A stretch of DNA of 64,000 bases from Roseovarius sp. MMSF_3281 (GTDB taxonomy: Bacteria > Pseudomonadota > Alphaproteobacteria > Rhodobacterales > Rhodobacteraceae): positions 62,001 to 126,000 of the forward strand of contig NZ_JASHIM010000010.1 in assembly GCF_030733685.1 (NCBI RefSeq), written 5' to 3'. Of the stretch, positions 8,592 through 16,187 are shown piece after piece. The translations under genes were made by a program, and so were the position numbers. Numbering within the stretch: the first letter of the stretch is position 1; the number at the start of each line of letters is the position of its first letter. The notes under the pieces were generated by a model. That model made no database searches. It was not told the origin of the DNA and worked only from the letters and a program-made list of their open reading frames with translations.

Positions 8592-9649
8592 CGGGTGGTC
8601 CTTCCGCGGATCAGGATGAGGGCGAAGGCGGGGGCGCCGACCAGCGCGGTGATCACGCCGATGGGCAGCACCTGCCCCGGGACGAGGATGCGCGAGATCA
8701 CGTCGGAGATGATGAGAAAGACCGCACCGGCCAGCGCCGAAGCCGGGACCAGCCGCCCATGACGGACGCCGACGACGAAGCGCATGGCGTGGGGTATAAC
8801 GAGGCCGACGAAACCTATGGACCCCACCATCGAGACCATCGCCGCCGTGACCAGTGCGGCGATGCCGATCAGGATAACCTGCACACGGCGCACGGCGACG
8901 CCAAGCGAGGCGGCGCTGTCGCTGCCAAAGGTAAAGGCGTCGAGCGCGCGGACATGCCAGAGGCAGGTCAGGACGGCCAGCGCGACGGCCGGGATGGCGA
9001 CGACGACGTCATCCCAGCGGACGCCCGAGAGGTTGCCCATCAGCCAGAACATGATGCCGCGGGCCTGTTCGGCATTGGCGGACTTGGCGACAATGAAGGC
9101 AGTGAGCGCGTTGAAGAGCTGCGAACCGGCGATACCGGCCAGCACGATGACGCCCGCCGCGCGCATGCCTGTGCCGCCGCCGGCGGCGTGGGCCAGGGCG
9201 GCGACCATCACGAAGGCCAGTGCCGCGCCCGCGAAGGCCCCGGCGGAGAGCGTGACAGCGCCGGCACCCACACCTGCCACGGTGACCGCGACCGCCCCTG
9301 TAGAGGCGCCGGCGGAGATGCCCAGAAGGTAGGGATCGGCCAGCGCGTTGCGCAGCAGCGCCTGAAGCACGACGCCCGAAAGCGCCAGCCCCGCGCCGCA
9401 GCAGGCCGCCACCACGGCACGGCTGAGTCGGTATTCCCAGATGATTCCGGCGTCGATCCTGTCCACCGGGTAGCCAAGGCCCAGCAGCTTGTTGCCCAGC
9501 ACCTGCAGCACGGTTGAGACAGGGATGGCGGTTTCGCCGATGGCGGCCCCGACGATCAGCGCGACGAAGAGCACCGGGGGCGTGATCCACCCCCAGTGCC
9601 AGCCTGCGTGCAGGGTCCGGTGACGGCTGGCCGGTACAACCTTGGTCAT
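8588..9649 (-). CDS. B12/corrinoid-type ABC importer permease (FecCD family)
   Basis: A 353-residue BtuC/FecD-like permease. Key segments are 'NALADPYLLGISAGASTGA' and 'GSIGFVGLVIPHAMRF', the family's substrate-path and coupling regions. The ATG at 9649 overlaps the binding-protein stop as ATGA; the frame continues upstream but only as antisense to that gene. About ten membrane segments are visible. It pairs with the ATPase at 7827-8591 and is under the same cobalamin riboswitch. Confidence 0.92.
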   Translation of the reverse strand: MTKVVPASRHRTLHAGWHWGWITPPVLFVALIVGAAIGETAIPVSTVLQVLGNKLLGLGYPVDRIDAGIIWEYRLSRAVVAACCGAGLALSGVVLQALLRNALADPYLLGISAGASTGAVAVTVAGVGAGAVTLSAGAFAGAALAFVMVAALAHAAGGGTGMRAAGVIVLAGIAGSQLFNALTAFIVAKSANAEQARGIMFWLMGNLSGVRWDDVVVAIPAVALAVLTCLWHVRALDAFTFGSDSAASLGVAVRRVQVILIGIAALVTAAMVSMVGSIGFVGLVIPHAMRFVVGVRHGRLVPASALAGAVFLIISDVISRILVPGQVLPIGVITALVGAPAFALILIRGRTTR

Positions 9650-10671
9650 TGCCCGAAGTCGAACCCGGCCAAGGCCTCGGCCACGGTTTCGAGACCGAAG
9701 ATCGTGCGCATGGTGGCGCTCATGGCGTGGGCGTCCATAATCACGATCCGGCCTTCGCGGACCGCCGTCATCTGACTGGCGACCGGGTCGGTCCTGAGAA
9801 ACTCCATCTTCTTGTCGATGTCGTCGGCGGGGAAGCGGCGGCGGTCCATCTCGGCGATGACCAGGACGGTGGGATCGGCGCGGGCGATGGTTTCCCAGCC
9901 CACGGTGGGCCATTCCTCGTCCGACTGGATCACGTTCTCGATCCCGAGCTTGTCCATCATGTAGCCCGGCGCGCCTTTCTGGCCGGCGACGTAGGGGTCG
10001 ATCTCAAGATCGGCGGAGGAAAACCAGAACGCGGCCGATATACCCTCAGGCAGGTCAAGCGACCTGGCCAGCTCGATCGCGGCGGCTTCGCGGTCCTGAA
10101 GCTCCGTCACAAGCCCTTCGCCCGCGGCCTGCACGTCGTAGATTTCGGCGAGTTCGCGTATGCCCTTGTAGACGGAATCGGTCGAGAAGGCCGATGTGCG
10201 GGTGCCGTCGCCGCCGGTGGTGTTGTCCTTGGTGTCGCAGTCGGCGGGCATGATGTAGGTGGGAATGCCAAGGTCGTGGAACTGCTCACGCGTGGCAACG
10301 ATACCGGAGGAGCCGACGTGCCATTCATATTGCACGGCGACGAGACCCGGCTTCTTGTTGGCGATGCTTTCAAAGCTCGGGTCGTTGTCGGCCAAGCGTT
10401 CGATCTTGGCGTTGACCTCGGCGTATTCGGGCAGGACCGGGTTGAACCAGACCGAAGTGCCGGTGACGCGGTCGGCAAGGCCAAGCGAATAGAGGGTTTC
10501 GGTGGCCGACTGGCCCACCGTCACGGTCGTTTGCGGGGCGGCGTCAAAGGTGATGGGCTGGCCGCAATTCTCTATGGTGAGCGGGTAGCTGGTGGATTGC
10601 GCATGGGCGGCCGACACGGCAAAGCCCAGACTTGCGGCGACGATGGCCGCGGAACGGAAGTGTTTCATCAT
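9646..10671 (-). CDS. Periplasmic binding protein, cobalamin-riboswitch operon
   Basis: A 341-residue Periplasmic_BP_2 protein with a signal peptide ending near 'AVSAAHAQ'. The mature protein starts with 'YPLTIENCGQPITFDAAP' and has a second conserved-looking Cys ('MPADCDTKDN'). This N-terminal style resembles the so-called F420-0/corrinoid binding proteins more than E. coli BtuF, so the ligand is probably a corrinoid or cobalt compound, given the riboswitch. Two adjacent ATGs (10671 and 10668) are possible; GGAG upstream sits better for 10668. The frame runs on upstream to 10809 but the signal peptide argues against that start. Confidence 0.88.
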   Translation of the reverse strand: MMKHFRSAAIVAASLGFAVSAAHAQSTSYPLTIENCGQPITFDAAPQTTVTVGQSATETLYSLGLADRVTGTSVWFNPVLPEYAEVNAKIERLADNDPSFESIANKKPGLVAVQYEWHVGSSGIVATREQFHDLGIPTYIMPADCDTKDNTTGGDGTRTSAFSTDSVYKGIRELAEIYDVQAAGEGLVTELQDREAAAIELARSLDLPEGISAAFWFSSADLEIDPYVAGQKGAPGYMMDKLGIENVIQSDEEWPTVGWETIARADPTVLVIAEMDRRRFPADDIDKKMEFLRTDPVASQMTAVREGRIVIMDAHAMSATMRTIFGLETVAEALAGFDFGQ

Positions 10672-10801
10672 GATCTCCGGATTGTTGAAATCCGGGCAAT
10701 CGGGCTGACAGGTGAGGTGCGTTTGCAGAGCGACAGAATACACGTGGCAACGCGAAATGCACGCGGCTGGCGGTTCGGGCGATCCATCGGCAGTCCTTCC
10801 C

Positions 10802-10819
10802 CCGGGCAACCCCGCCCGG
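10802..10819 (-). promoter_or_regulatory. GC-rich hairpin, candidate riboswitch expression platform
   Basis: A perfect 6-bp stem (CCGGGC / GCCCGG with a six-base loop) lies about 15 bases downstream of the B12 box in the minus-strand transcript. No U-tract follows, so if it is the expression platform it would act through pairing with the aptamer or by pausing rather than as a classic intrinsic terminator. Confidence 0.4.
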
Positions 10820-10834
10820 TGTTACGGTTGACAT

Positions 10835-11010
10835 GCCGGCAGGTCTCCTGACTTGCGGGTCATCGCTTCGCCGGGTCTTCCCGTCACGCTCTGGCGCAAC
10901 AGTGACGTCATCCGGCGTCGCTCTCCGCTTACAGTTGCGGGGGCAGTCACGGTCTCGGTGCCTGATGGCTACGCCTCACCGTGTTCCCTTTTCATTTCCT
11001 CTCGGAAAAC
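10835..11010 (-). promoter_or_regulatory. Cobalamin riboswitch (adenosylcobalamin aptamer)
   Basis: Read on the minus strand, the segment has the ordered blocks of the family: GGGAACACGGTGA near 10990-10977, then GACTGCCCCCGCAACTGTAAGCGG split over about 10950-10927, and the terminal B12 box AAGTCAGGAGACCTGCCGGC at 10854-10835. It lies about 165 bases upstream of the binding-protein start at 10671. The family senses adenosylcobalamin or related corrinoids and normally lowers expression of uptake genes when the ligand is plentiful. The outer ends are approximate. Confidence 0.93.
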
Positions 11011-11274
11011 CGACGGTGCAAATCAACACGGAAAGCGACCGCCGGTCAACTTGATTTGGCCGGGGGTAGATCAAAAAGTGGAAACGAAAGAGGCTGACCA
11101 CCCGGCCCGGCTTATGCGAGTTGAATCGCACCCGACGATAGAACGCGGTCATTCCGACGCGGCACCGGCGGCGATGATAGAACGGACCTTCGCTGAAAGG
11201 TATTCGTATGTCCGTTTCGGGCCGAGCGTGTCGGTGCGGCCGTAGCGCGCCGCCTCGATACAGATGGATGAAAC
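11011..11274. other. Intergenic stretch without a gene
   Basis: Presumably contains the promoter of the riboswitch operon on the minus strand. I see no protein with family features on either strand and no strong repeat. Short open frames here are antisense or low-complexity and look like chance. Confidence 0.5.
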
Positions 11275-11700
11275 GTGTCTCTTGGAATGCGGACCCCCAC
11301 GCAGCCCGACTGGGGCACCGACGCGCGCTGTCATCTGTTTCAAGACGATGCCGAGGCATGTTTGGAAGAGGCGTGGGGGCTGAGGCCGCGGCGGCCTTTG
11401 GGCAGATTGATGCCCGGCACGATCATTGAGGCCACGGACGGTCAGATCGACGAGTTGATGGCCGTAAACCTCAAGACGCCGCGCTGGATGGCCAAGGCCG
11501 CTTGGGGCAAGGGTGTTCGCGCTAGGACGATCTGTCCGAGGCTGGTCAACATTGAAATGGCGCACGCGATTTCGCGATTCCGTATGGCCAGACGAGCGAC
11601 CGGGCTGCCATCGCCAAGGCCGTCGCGCTGATCCTCGACATGCCCGACAATTCAAACGTTGCTGAATTTCACGTCAGTTGCGTGCAAGAAGAATTTTTAG
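11275..11700 (+). pseudogene. Decayed short-chain dehydrogenase (SDR)
   Basis: Frame one gives 'IDELMAVNLKTPRWMAKAA', the typical SDR region before the catalytic Ser, joined directly to 'WGKGVRARTICPRLVNIEMA', which normally follows the YxxxK motif. The Ser and Tyr-Lys active-site block between them (about 40-50 residues in relatives) is missing, an internal deletion. After about 11570 the family-like C-terminus continues in another frame ('ALILDMPDNSNVAEFHVSC' then a stop at 11698-11700), so there is also a frameshift. The N-terminal part before 'ATDGQIDE' is not recognisable. It cannot encode an active dehydrogenase. Confidence 0.7.
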
Positions 11701-11740
11701 GCAGCAGCGTGAAAAGGTGGCGTACATGATCCAAATTAAA

Positions 11741-11791
11741 AACAAACAGACTTGACTGTTTGTTATGTGATTGTCAGCCTGTGTCACATAA
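11741..11791. promoter_or_regulatory. Nested palindromes upstream of TRAP operon (TetR operator candidate)
   Basis: Two inverted repeats overlap. AACAAACAG (11741-11749) pairs with CTGTTTGTT (11756-11764), six bases apart. TTATGTGA (11763-11770) pairs with TCACATAA (11784-11791). A TTGACT (11752-11757) in the first could be a -35 element. They sit 40-90 bases upstream of the TRAP binding-protein start and are good candidates for the operator of the TetR encoded in the same operon. Confidence 0.55.
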
Positions 11792-11830
11792 GAATCGATA
11801 AAAAACCAACGACCAACCAGGGAGATACAC

Positions 11831-12955
11831 ATGTTGAAGAAGTTCCTTACCGGCGGCGCGGCCGCCGCGCTCTTGGCCGGAGGCGCCATGGCGGAAACCA
11901 CGTTCACCGCCAATTCCTTCTACGCTGCCGAGCATCCGCATTCCAAATACGGCTATATCGAGTGGGCCGAGATGGTCGAGGAGATGTCGGACGGCGAGCT
12001 CAAGCCAGATGTCTATACAGGCACGGTTCTGCTGGCGCCGCGCGCCAACCTTCAGGGGATTCGCGACAATGTCGTGCAGGTGGCGCATCACGCTGCTGTC
12101 TACACGCCATCCGAAATGCCGGTGGCCAACACCGTGCAGGAGCTTGGCTTCAACTACTCCGACCCGCTGGTGATGATTTTTGCCTCGACGGATTTCAGCA
12201 TGAACAATGAAACCCAGCTGGCAGAGTGGGCCGACAAGGGCGTGGTCTATCTTGGTTCCTACGCCACTCCGCCTTATATCCTATTTTGCCGCGAGCCGGT
12301 GCGCACGCTGGAAGAATTCAAAGGCAAGCGCATCCGCACCGCCGGATCCAGCGTGTCGCAATGGGTCGAAAAAGCGGGCGGTATCCCCGTCAACGTGCCG
12401 TCGTCCGAAATGTATACCGGCCTTGAGCGTGGTACGCTGGATTGCGCGTCGAACGCCGCTAACGATCTGATTGACCGTTCGCTCTGGGAAGTGTCCGAAC
12501 ACACGACGATGCTGTCGACCGGCATGTACTGGACCGGACCGCAATGGGGCTTCAACCCCGAGTTCTGGTCGGGGCTGACTACCGAGCAGCGCGAGATCCT
12601 GATGCAGGCCACGGCCCGGGCCATGTCGCGCATGATCGTCCAATACGTGGGCAGCGCCGAGGAAAAACTCGCGCTGGCAAAAGAAAAGGGCAACAATGTC
12701 TATGAGCCGGGCGAGGACCTGTTGGCTTCTGCCGAAAAGTACCGCGCGAATTCGGTCGAGACGGCGTACAAGACCGCTGAAGAGACCTACGGGCTGAGCA
12801 ACGGCAAGGAGGTCATCGACGACTTCATCGCCACGCATGAGAAGTGGGAAGGTCTTCTGGCGGATGTAGACCGTACCGACGAGGACGCACTGACCGAGCT
12901 CGTAATGCAGGAAATCTACGGAAAGATCGACGCATCGACCTACGGCATGCGGTAA
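11831..12955 (+). CDS. TRAP transporter substrate-binding protein (DctP family)
   Basis: A 374-residue periplasmic protein. The signal peptide is about 22 residues, ending 'GGAMAE'. DctP features include the loop 'LEEFKGKRIRTAGSS', whose Arg normally binds the ligand carboxylate, and 'GLERGTLDCASNAANDLI'. The start has a GGGAGAT ribosome-binding site nearby. It begins an operon with TetR, two TRAP membrane subunits, a cysteine hydrolase and an amidohydrolase. The ligand is likely an organic acid or acidic amide handled by those enzymes, but cannot be named. Confidence 0.92.
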   Translation: MLKKFLTGGAAAALLAGGAMAETTFTANSFYAAEHPHSKYGYIEWAEMVEEMSDGELKPDVYTGTVLLAPRANLQGIRDNVVQVAHHAAVYTPSEMPVANTVQELGFNYSDPLVMIFASTDFSMNNETQLAEWADKGVVYLGSYATPPYILFCREPVRTLEEFKGKRIRTAGSSVSQWVEKAGGIPVNVPSSEMYTGLERGTLDCASNAANDLIDRSLWEVSEHTTMLSTGMYWTGPQWGFNPEFWSGLTTEQREILMQATARAMSRMIVQYVGSAEEKLALAKEKGNNVYEPGEDLLASAEKYRANSVETAYKTAEETYGLSNGKEVIDDFIATHEKWEGLLADVDRTDEDALTELVMQEIYGKIDASTYGMR

Positions 12956-12967
12956 AGATGATCTCAA

Positions 12968-12992
12968 GGGGGCGCGGATGACCCGGGCCCCC
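12968..12992 (+). terminator. GC-rich stem-loop after TRAP binding-protein gene
   Basis: GGGGGC (12968-12973) pairs with GCCCCC (12987-12992) just after the stop at 12955. No U-tract follows, so it is more likely a partial attenuator or mRNA stabiliser that lets the binding protein be made in excess over the membrane subunits, as is common in TRAP operons. Confidence 0.45.
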
Positions 12993-13017
12993 GTCATCTG
13001 TCGAAAGGACGACGATC

Positions 13018-13650
13018 ATGCTGGAACGCAAGCGGCGCACACAGGCGCAACGCACTTTGGAGACGACATCGAGCCTGCTTGAAGCAACGCTATCGTGCAT
13101 CAAGGACAAGGGCCTCATGAACACCTCGACGACGGAGGTGGCGCAACGGGCCAACGTGTCGCGCGGGGCGCTATTGCACCATTTCCCGACCAAGGAACTG
13201 CTGATGGCCGAGTCATTGCGGTCGCTACTCATGCGTGAGGCGGACGAGGCGGAACGCAAGGCTCGCTCGGTGGTCGAGGAGAGCCTGACCATCGACCAAT
13301 TCATCGATTTCGTCTGGGAGCGATTTTCGGGTGATCTTTACATGGTGTCCATGGAATTCGTGAATGCCGCGCGGACCGACCAGAAGATCAAGGAGGCGCT
13401 TGTGCCCGTCGCGCAGGAATTCAACGACGCCTATCTGCGTATCTGGGAAAGCATCGCCGGGCGCTCTCTCGACCCTGCAACTCAACGCCACCAGAAGATC
13501 GAGATCACCGCGATCATGTGCCTGGCACGCGGCATGGCTACGCAAACGATCTGGCGGGATGAGCCGGACCTCTTTCGCGAGACCATCGATTACTGGAAAG
13601 AGCTTTTGAAACTGTCGCAGGGTGTCGCGGCCGGAAAAGGTGCCTCATGA
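13018..13650 (+). CDS. TetR/AcrR-family transcriptional regulator
   Basis: A 210-residue protein. The N-terminal helix-turn-helix is typical: 'TSTTEVAQRANVSRGALLHHFPTKELL' spans roughly residues 38-64, split here as 'STTEVAQRANVSRG' and 'ALLHHFPTKELL'. The rest is an all-helical ligand and dimer domain. It lies inside the TRAP operon between the binding protein and DctQ, and its stop overlaps the dctQ start (ATGA at 13647). It probably represses its own operon and is released by the transported compound or a breakdown product; palindromes at 11741-11791 are likely targets. Confidence 0.88.
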   Translation: MLERKRRTQAQRTLETTSSLLEATLSCIKDKGLMNTSTTEVAQRANVSRGALLHHFPTKELLMAESLRSLLMREADEAERKARSVVEESLTIDQFIDFVWERFSGDLYMVSMEFVNAARTDQKIKEALVPVAQEFNDAYLRIWESIAGRSLDPATQRHQKIEITAIMCLARGMATQTIWRDEPDLFRETIDYWKELLKLSQGVAAGKGAS

Positions 13651-14177
13651 CGGCCTCTGCCGATCCTCAGAACGATCCGGACGATACGCTGCTTGACCGC
13701 GCAATTCTCGGACTGAACCGGGGGTTCGTGTTGTTGGCCACCATCGCGATGGTGCTGATGATGCTGCATGTCACCGCCGAGGTGGTGGCGCGAGCGACCG
13801 GCTGGGTGACGCTGATCGGGACGCTCGAGATCGTGTCCTATTACTACATGATCCTGCTTGTGATGCTGCCCATGGGCTTTGTCGAACTGAAGCACGAACA
13901 TATCCGCGTCGATCTTTTCGTGCAGATGATGCCCGCCTGGCTGCAATTCGTTCTTTACCTGCTGAGCTGCGTCATGTGCATCGTCTTCTTCGCCATGATG
14001 TTCCGGCAGAGCTTTCTCGATGCGTGGAATTCCATGCAGCGCAAGGAAACGATCATGTCGAATTTCATCTTCTACATCTGGCCGAGCCGCTGGGCGCTGC
14101 CGATCGGGTTCTTTGGCCTGCTGCTCGCCTCGGGGTGCAACCTGCTGAAAGCCTTCCGCCACAGAAAGGCGCTTTGA
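13647..14177 (+). CDS. TRAP transporter small permease (DctQ)
   Basis: A 176-residue protein with four membrane segments, beginning with a hydrophilic stretch of about 20 residues, then 'GFVLLATIAMVLMMLHVTAEV'-like helix one (shortened here to its first part GFVLLATIAMV). The family motif is visible as 'GFVELKHEHIRVDLF', close to the usual G-x-x-HIRVD. It is coupled to TetR by ATGA and to the large permease by one base. It forms the membrane complex with the protein at 14179-15489. Confidence 0.9.
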   Translation: MTASADPQNDPDDTLLDRAILGLNRGFVLLATIAMVLMMLHVTAEVVARATGWVTLIGTLEIVSYYYMILLVMLPMGFVELKHEHIRVDLFVQMMPAWLQFVLYLLSCVMCIVFFAMMFRQSFLDAWNSMQRKETIMSNFIFYIWPSRWALPIGFFGLLLASGCNLLKAFRHRKAL

Positions 14178-14178
14178 C

Positions 14179-15489
14179 ATGGATAATACGACCATTGGAG
14201 TGATCGCCGTCGGTATCACGCTGCTGCTGATCGCGTTGCGTTTTCCGATTGGCGTCGTGCTGGGGTTGGTGTCCATATTGGGCATCGCGGAGCTGACGAA
14301 CATGAGAATCGCGTGGGGCGTTGTGTCGGCGACCCCATTCGACTTCATCGGTCAGTGGGAACTGACCGCTGCGCCGATGTTCCTTTTCATGGGTTATCTC
14401 GCGACGGAAGGGAAGCTGACCAGCGGGCTTTTCGGCGCACTGCGCCTGTTCTTGGCGCGGCTGCCGGGCGGGCTTGCGATTTCAAGCGTGGGGGCGTGCA
14501 CCTTCTTTGCCGCCGCGTCCGGGTCCAGCGTGGCGACCGCAGCGGCGATGTCGCGCATCGCCGTGCCCGAGATGCTGAAGAACGGCTACGATAAGGGGCT
14601 GGCGACCGGCACCATCGCGGCGTCGGGTACACTAGGGTCCCTCATTCCACCCAGTGTCTTGCTTATTCTTTACGGTGTTTATGCGCAGGTATCGGTGGGG
14701 CAGCTTTTCATGGCCGGCTTCATTCCGGGCCTCGTATCGGCGTTACTTTACGCGATGATGATCATGGTGCGGGTCAAGGCCAATCCGGCGCTGGCCGGCG
14801 ATGTGAAGGTTGATGCGACGCGCGCGGACAAGATTGCGGCACTAAAGGAGATCTGGCCGCTACCGACGCTTATCTTGCTGGTGCTTGGCGGTATCTTTAC
14901 TGGCTATTTCTCGCCCACCGAGGCTGGCGCGCTCGGCGCTTTCTTTGCGCTTTGCATCTCGTTGACGCGGCGCTCTCTCGACTGGCAGGGCTTCAAGACC
15001 GCGGCCGTCAACACGTTGCAAAGCACCGCGTCAATCTTCCTGATCCTTATCGGCTCGGTGCTCTTTACAAAGTTTCTTGCCATGTCTCGGCTGCCCACGG
15101 CATTCTCCGAGATGATCCTGTCGGTCAGCGACAGCCAGTGGTGGATTCTTTTCGCCGTGGCGTTGATCTACCTGCTTTTGGGAATGCTGATCGATTCCAT
15201 CGGCCTGTTGTTGCTGACGCTGCCTCTTATCCTGCCGCTGGTGGATACGGCGGGGATCGACGCGATCTGGTTTGGTATCATCGTGATCAAGCTTCTGGAG
15301 GTGGGCCTTGTGACCCCCCCGATCGGGCTGAACGTCTATGTCATCAAGGGCGCCCTTGGGAATCTCGTGACGCTACCCGAAGTGTTTCGCGGCGTCAGCT
15401 GGTTCATCCTGATGGATTTCGTCGCGCTGCTGCTCATCATCCTCATCCCGGCTATGTCGCTCTGGCTGCCATCGCTTGTCTACAACTAA
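14179..15489 (+). CDS. TRAP transporter large permease (DctM)
   Basis: A 436-residue polytopic protein with about 12-13 hydrophobic segments, the sodium-coupled translocating subunit. Family landmarks are 'AAASGSSVATAAAMSRIAVP' and 'GTLGSLIPPSVLLILYGV' in the first half and 'VTPPIGLNVYVIKG' near the C-terminus. The start follows the small-permease stop with one base between. It completes the transporter begun at 11831. Confidence 0.95.
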   Translation: MDNTTIGVIAVGITLLLIALRFPIGVVLGLVSILGIAELTNMRIAWGVVSATPFDFIGQWELTAAPMFLFMGYLATEGKLTSGLFGALRLFLARLPGGLAISSVGACTFFAAASGSSVATAAAMSRIAVPEMLKNGYDKGLATGTIAASGTLGSLIPPSVLLILYGVYAQVSVGQLFMAGFIPGLVSALLYAMMIMVRVKANPALAGDVKVDATRADKIAALKEIWPLPTLILLVLGGIFTGYFSPTEAGALGAFFALCISLTRRSLDWQGFKTAAVNTLQSTASIFLILIGSVLFTKFLAMSRLPTAFSEMILSVSDSQWWILFAVALIYLLLGMLIDSIGLLLLTLPLILPLVDTAGIDAIWFGIIVIKLLEVGLVTPPIGLNVYVIKGALGNLVTLPEVFRGVSWFILMDFVALLLIILIPAMSLWLPSLVYN

Positions 15490-15508
15490 ATCAACCGGAG
15501 GCCCCAAC

Positions 15509-16153
15509 ATGACATCCTTTTCCGATGCCGATTACGCAAAGCGTTCCTATGGCGAGTTGCCGGTTGGCTATGGCCAGCGTCCGGGCATTGTGGTGGTGGA
15601 CTACCAGAAAGCATTTACCGATGATCGCTATCCGCTGGGAGGTGCGCCGCTGATCATGCGGGGACTGGAAAACACTGCGCGCTTGCTTGAGGTAGCGCGG
15701 CGCAACAACGTGCCTATTGCAAGCTGCTATACTGCCTACAAGGACGAGGGTGACATGCCTTACTGGAAAATCTCGGCGGTACGCGAGCAATTTCGGCACG
15801 AGCATCCTGGCTCCGAACTTGATCCGGCGATCTACGATCCGGACAATGACGTGAAAGTCTGCAAGACCGGCCCGTCGATCTTTTTCCAGACGCCCGTCGT
15901 GCCGTTCTTCATCCGCCGGCGTGTAGATACGGTGATTGTCACCGGATGCACCACGAGCGGTTGCATCCGTGCGTCAAGCATCGACAGCTTCCAATACGGT
16001 TTTCGCACCATCGTTCCCGAGGACTGCGTCGGGGACCATGAAGAGCAGCCCCATCTCGACAACCTTCGCGATATCTCGCGTCGCTATGTCGATCAGACCA
16101 GCTCGGACGAGGTCATCGCCTATCTTGACCGGGTCGGCCGCCTGAATTCGTAA
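15509..16153 (+). CDS. Isochorismatase-like cysteine hydrolase (N-carbamoylsarcosine-amidase type)
   Basis: A 214-residue cytoplasmic hydrolase. The catalytic triad is Asp31 ('VVVDYQKAF'), Lys119 ('VCKTGPS') and Cys152 ('TGCTTSGCIRASS'). The 33-residue Lys-to-Cys spacing equals that of N-carbamoylsarcosine amidohydrolase, and the TTSGC loop is that subgroup's signature. Members cleave amide or carbamoyl groups. The ATG at 15509 follows GGAGG; an earlier ATG at 15476 overlaps the permease and would add an unlikely leader. Together with the next gene it suggests a carbamoyl or amide compound imported by the TRAP system and broken down in two steps; the substrate is not known. Confidence 0.85.
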   Translation: MTSFSDADYAKRSYGELPVGYGQRPGIVVVDYQKAFTDDRYPLGGAPLIMRGLENTARLLEVARRNNVPIASCYTAYKDEGDMPYWKISAVREQFRHEHPGSELDPAIYDPDNDVKVCKTGPSIFFQTPVVPFFIRRRVDTVIVTGCTTSGCIRASSIDSFQYGFRTIVPEDCVGDHEEQPHLDNLRDISRRYVDQTSSDEVIAYLDRVGRLNS

Positions 16154-16187
16154 GAAACGCCCTGCAAAAACGTAAGAAGGAAATCCC

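Noticed and set aside
10802-10819. Intrinsic terminator of the riboswitch
   Set aside because: The stem is good but no U-tract follows on the minus strand, so it is listed only as a candidate expression platform.
9649-10851. 400-residue plus-strand open frame over the B12-type binding protein
   Set aside because: The minus strand encodes a full Periplasmic_BP_2 protein with signal peptide and riboswitch leader. The plus frame is its shadow (Gly/His/Asp-rich, no motif).
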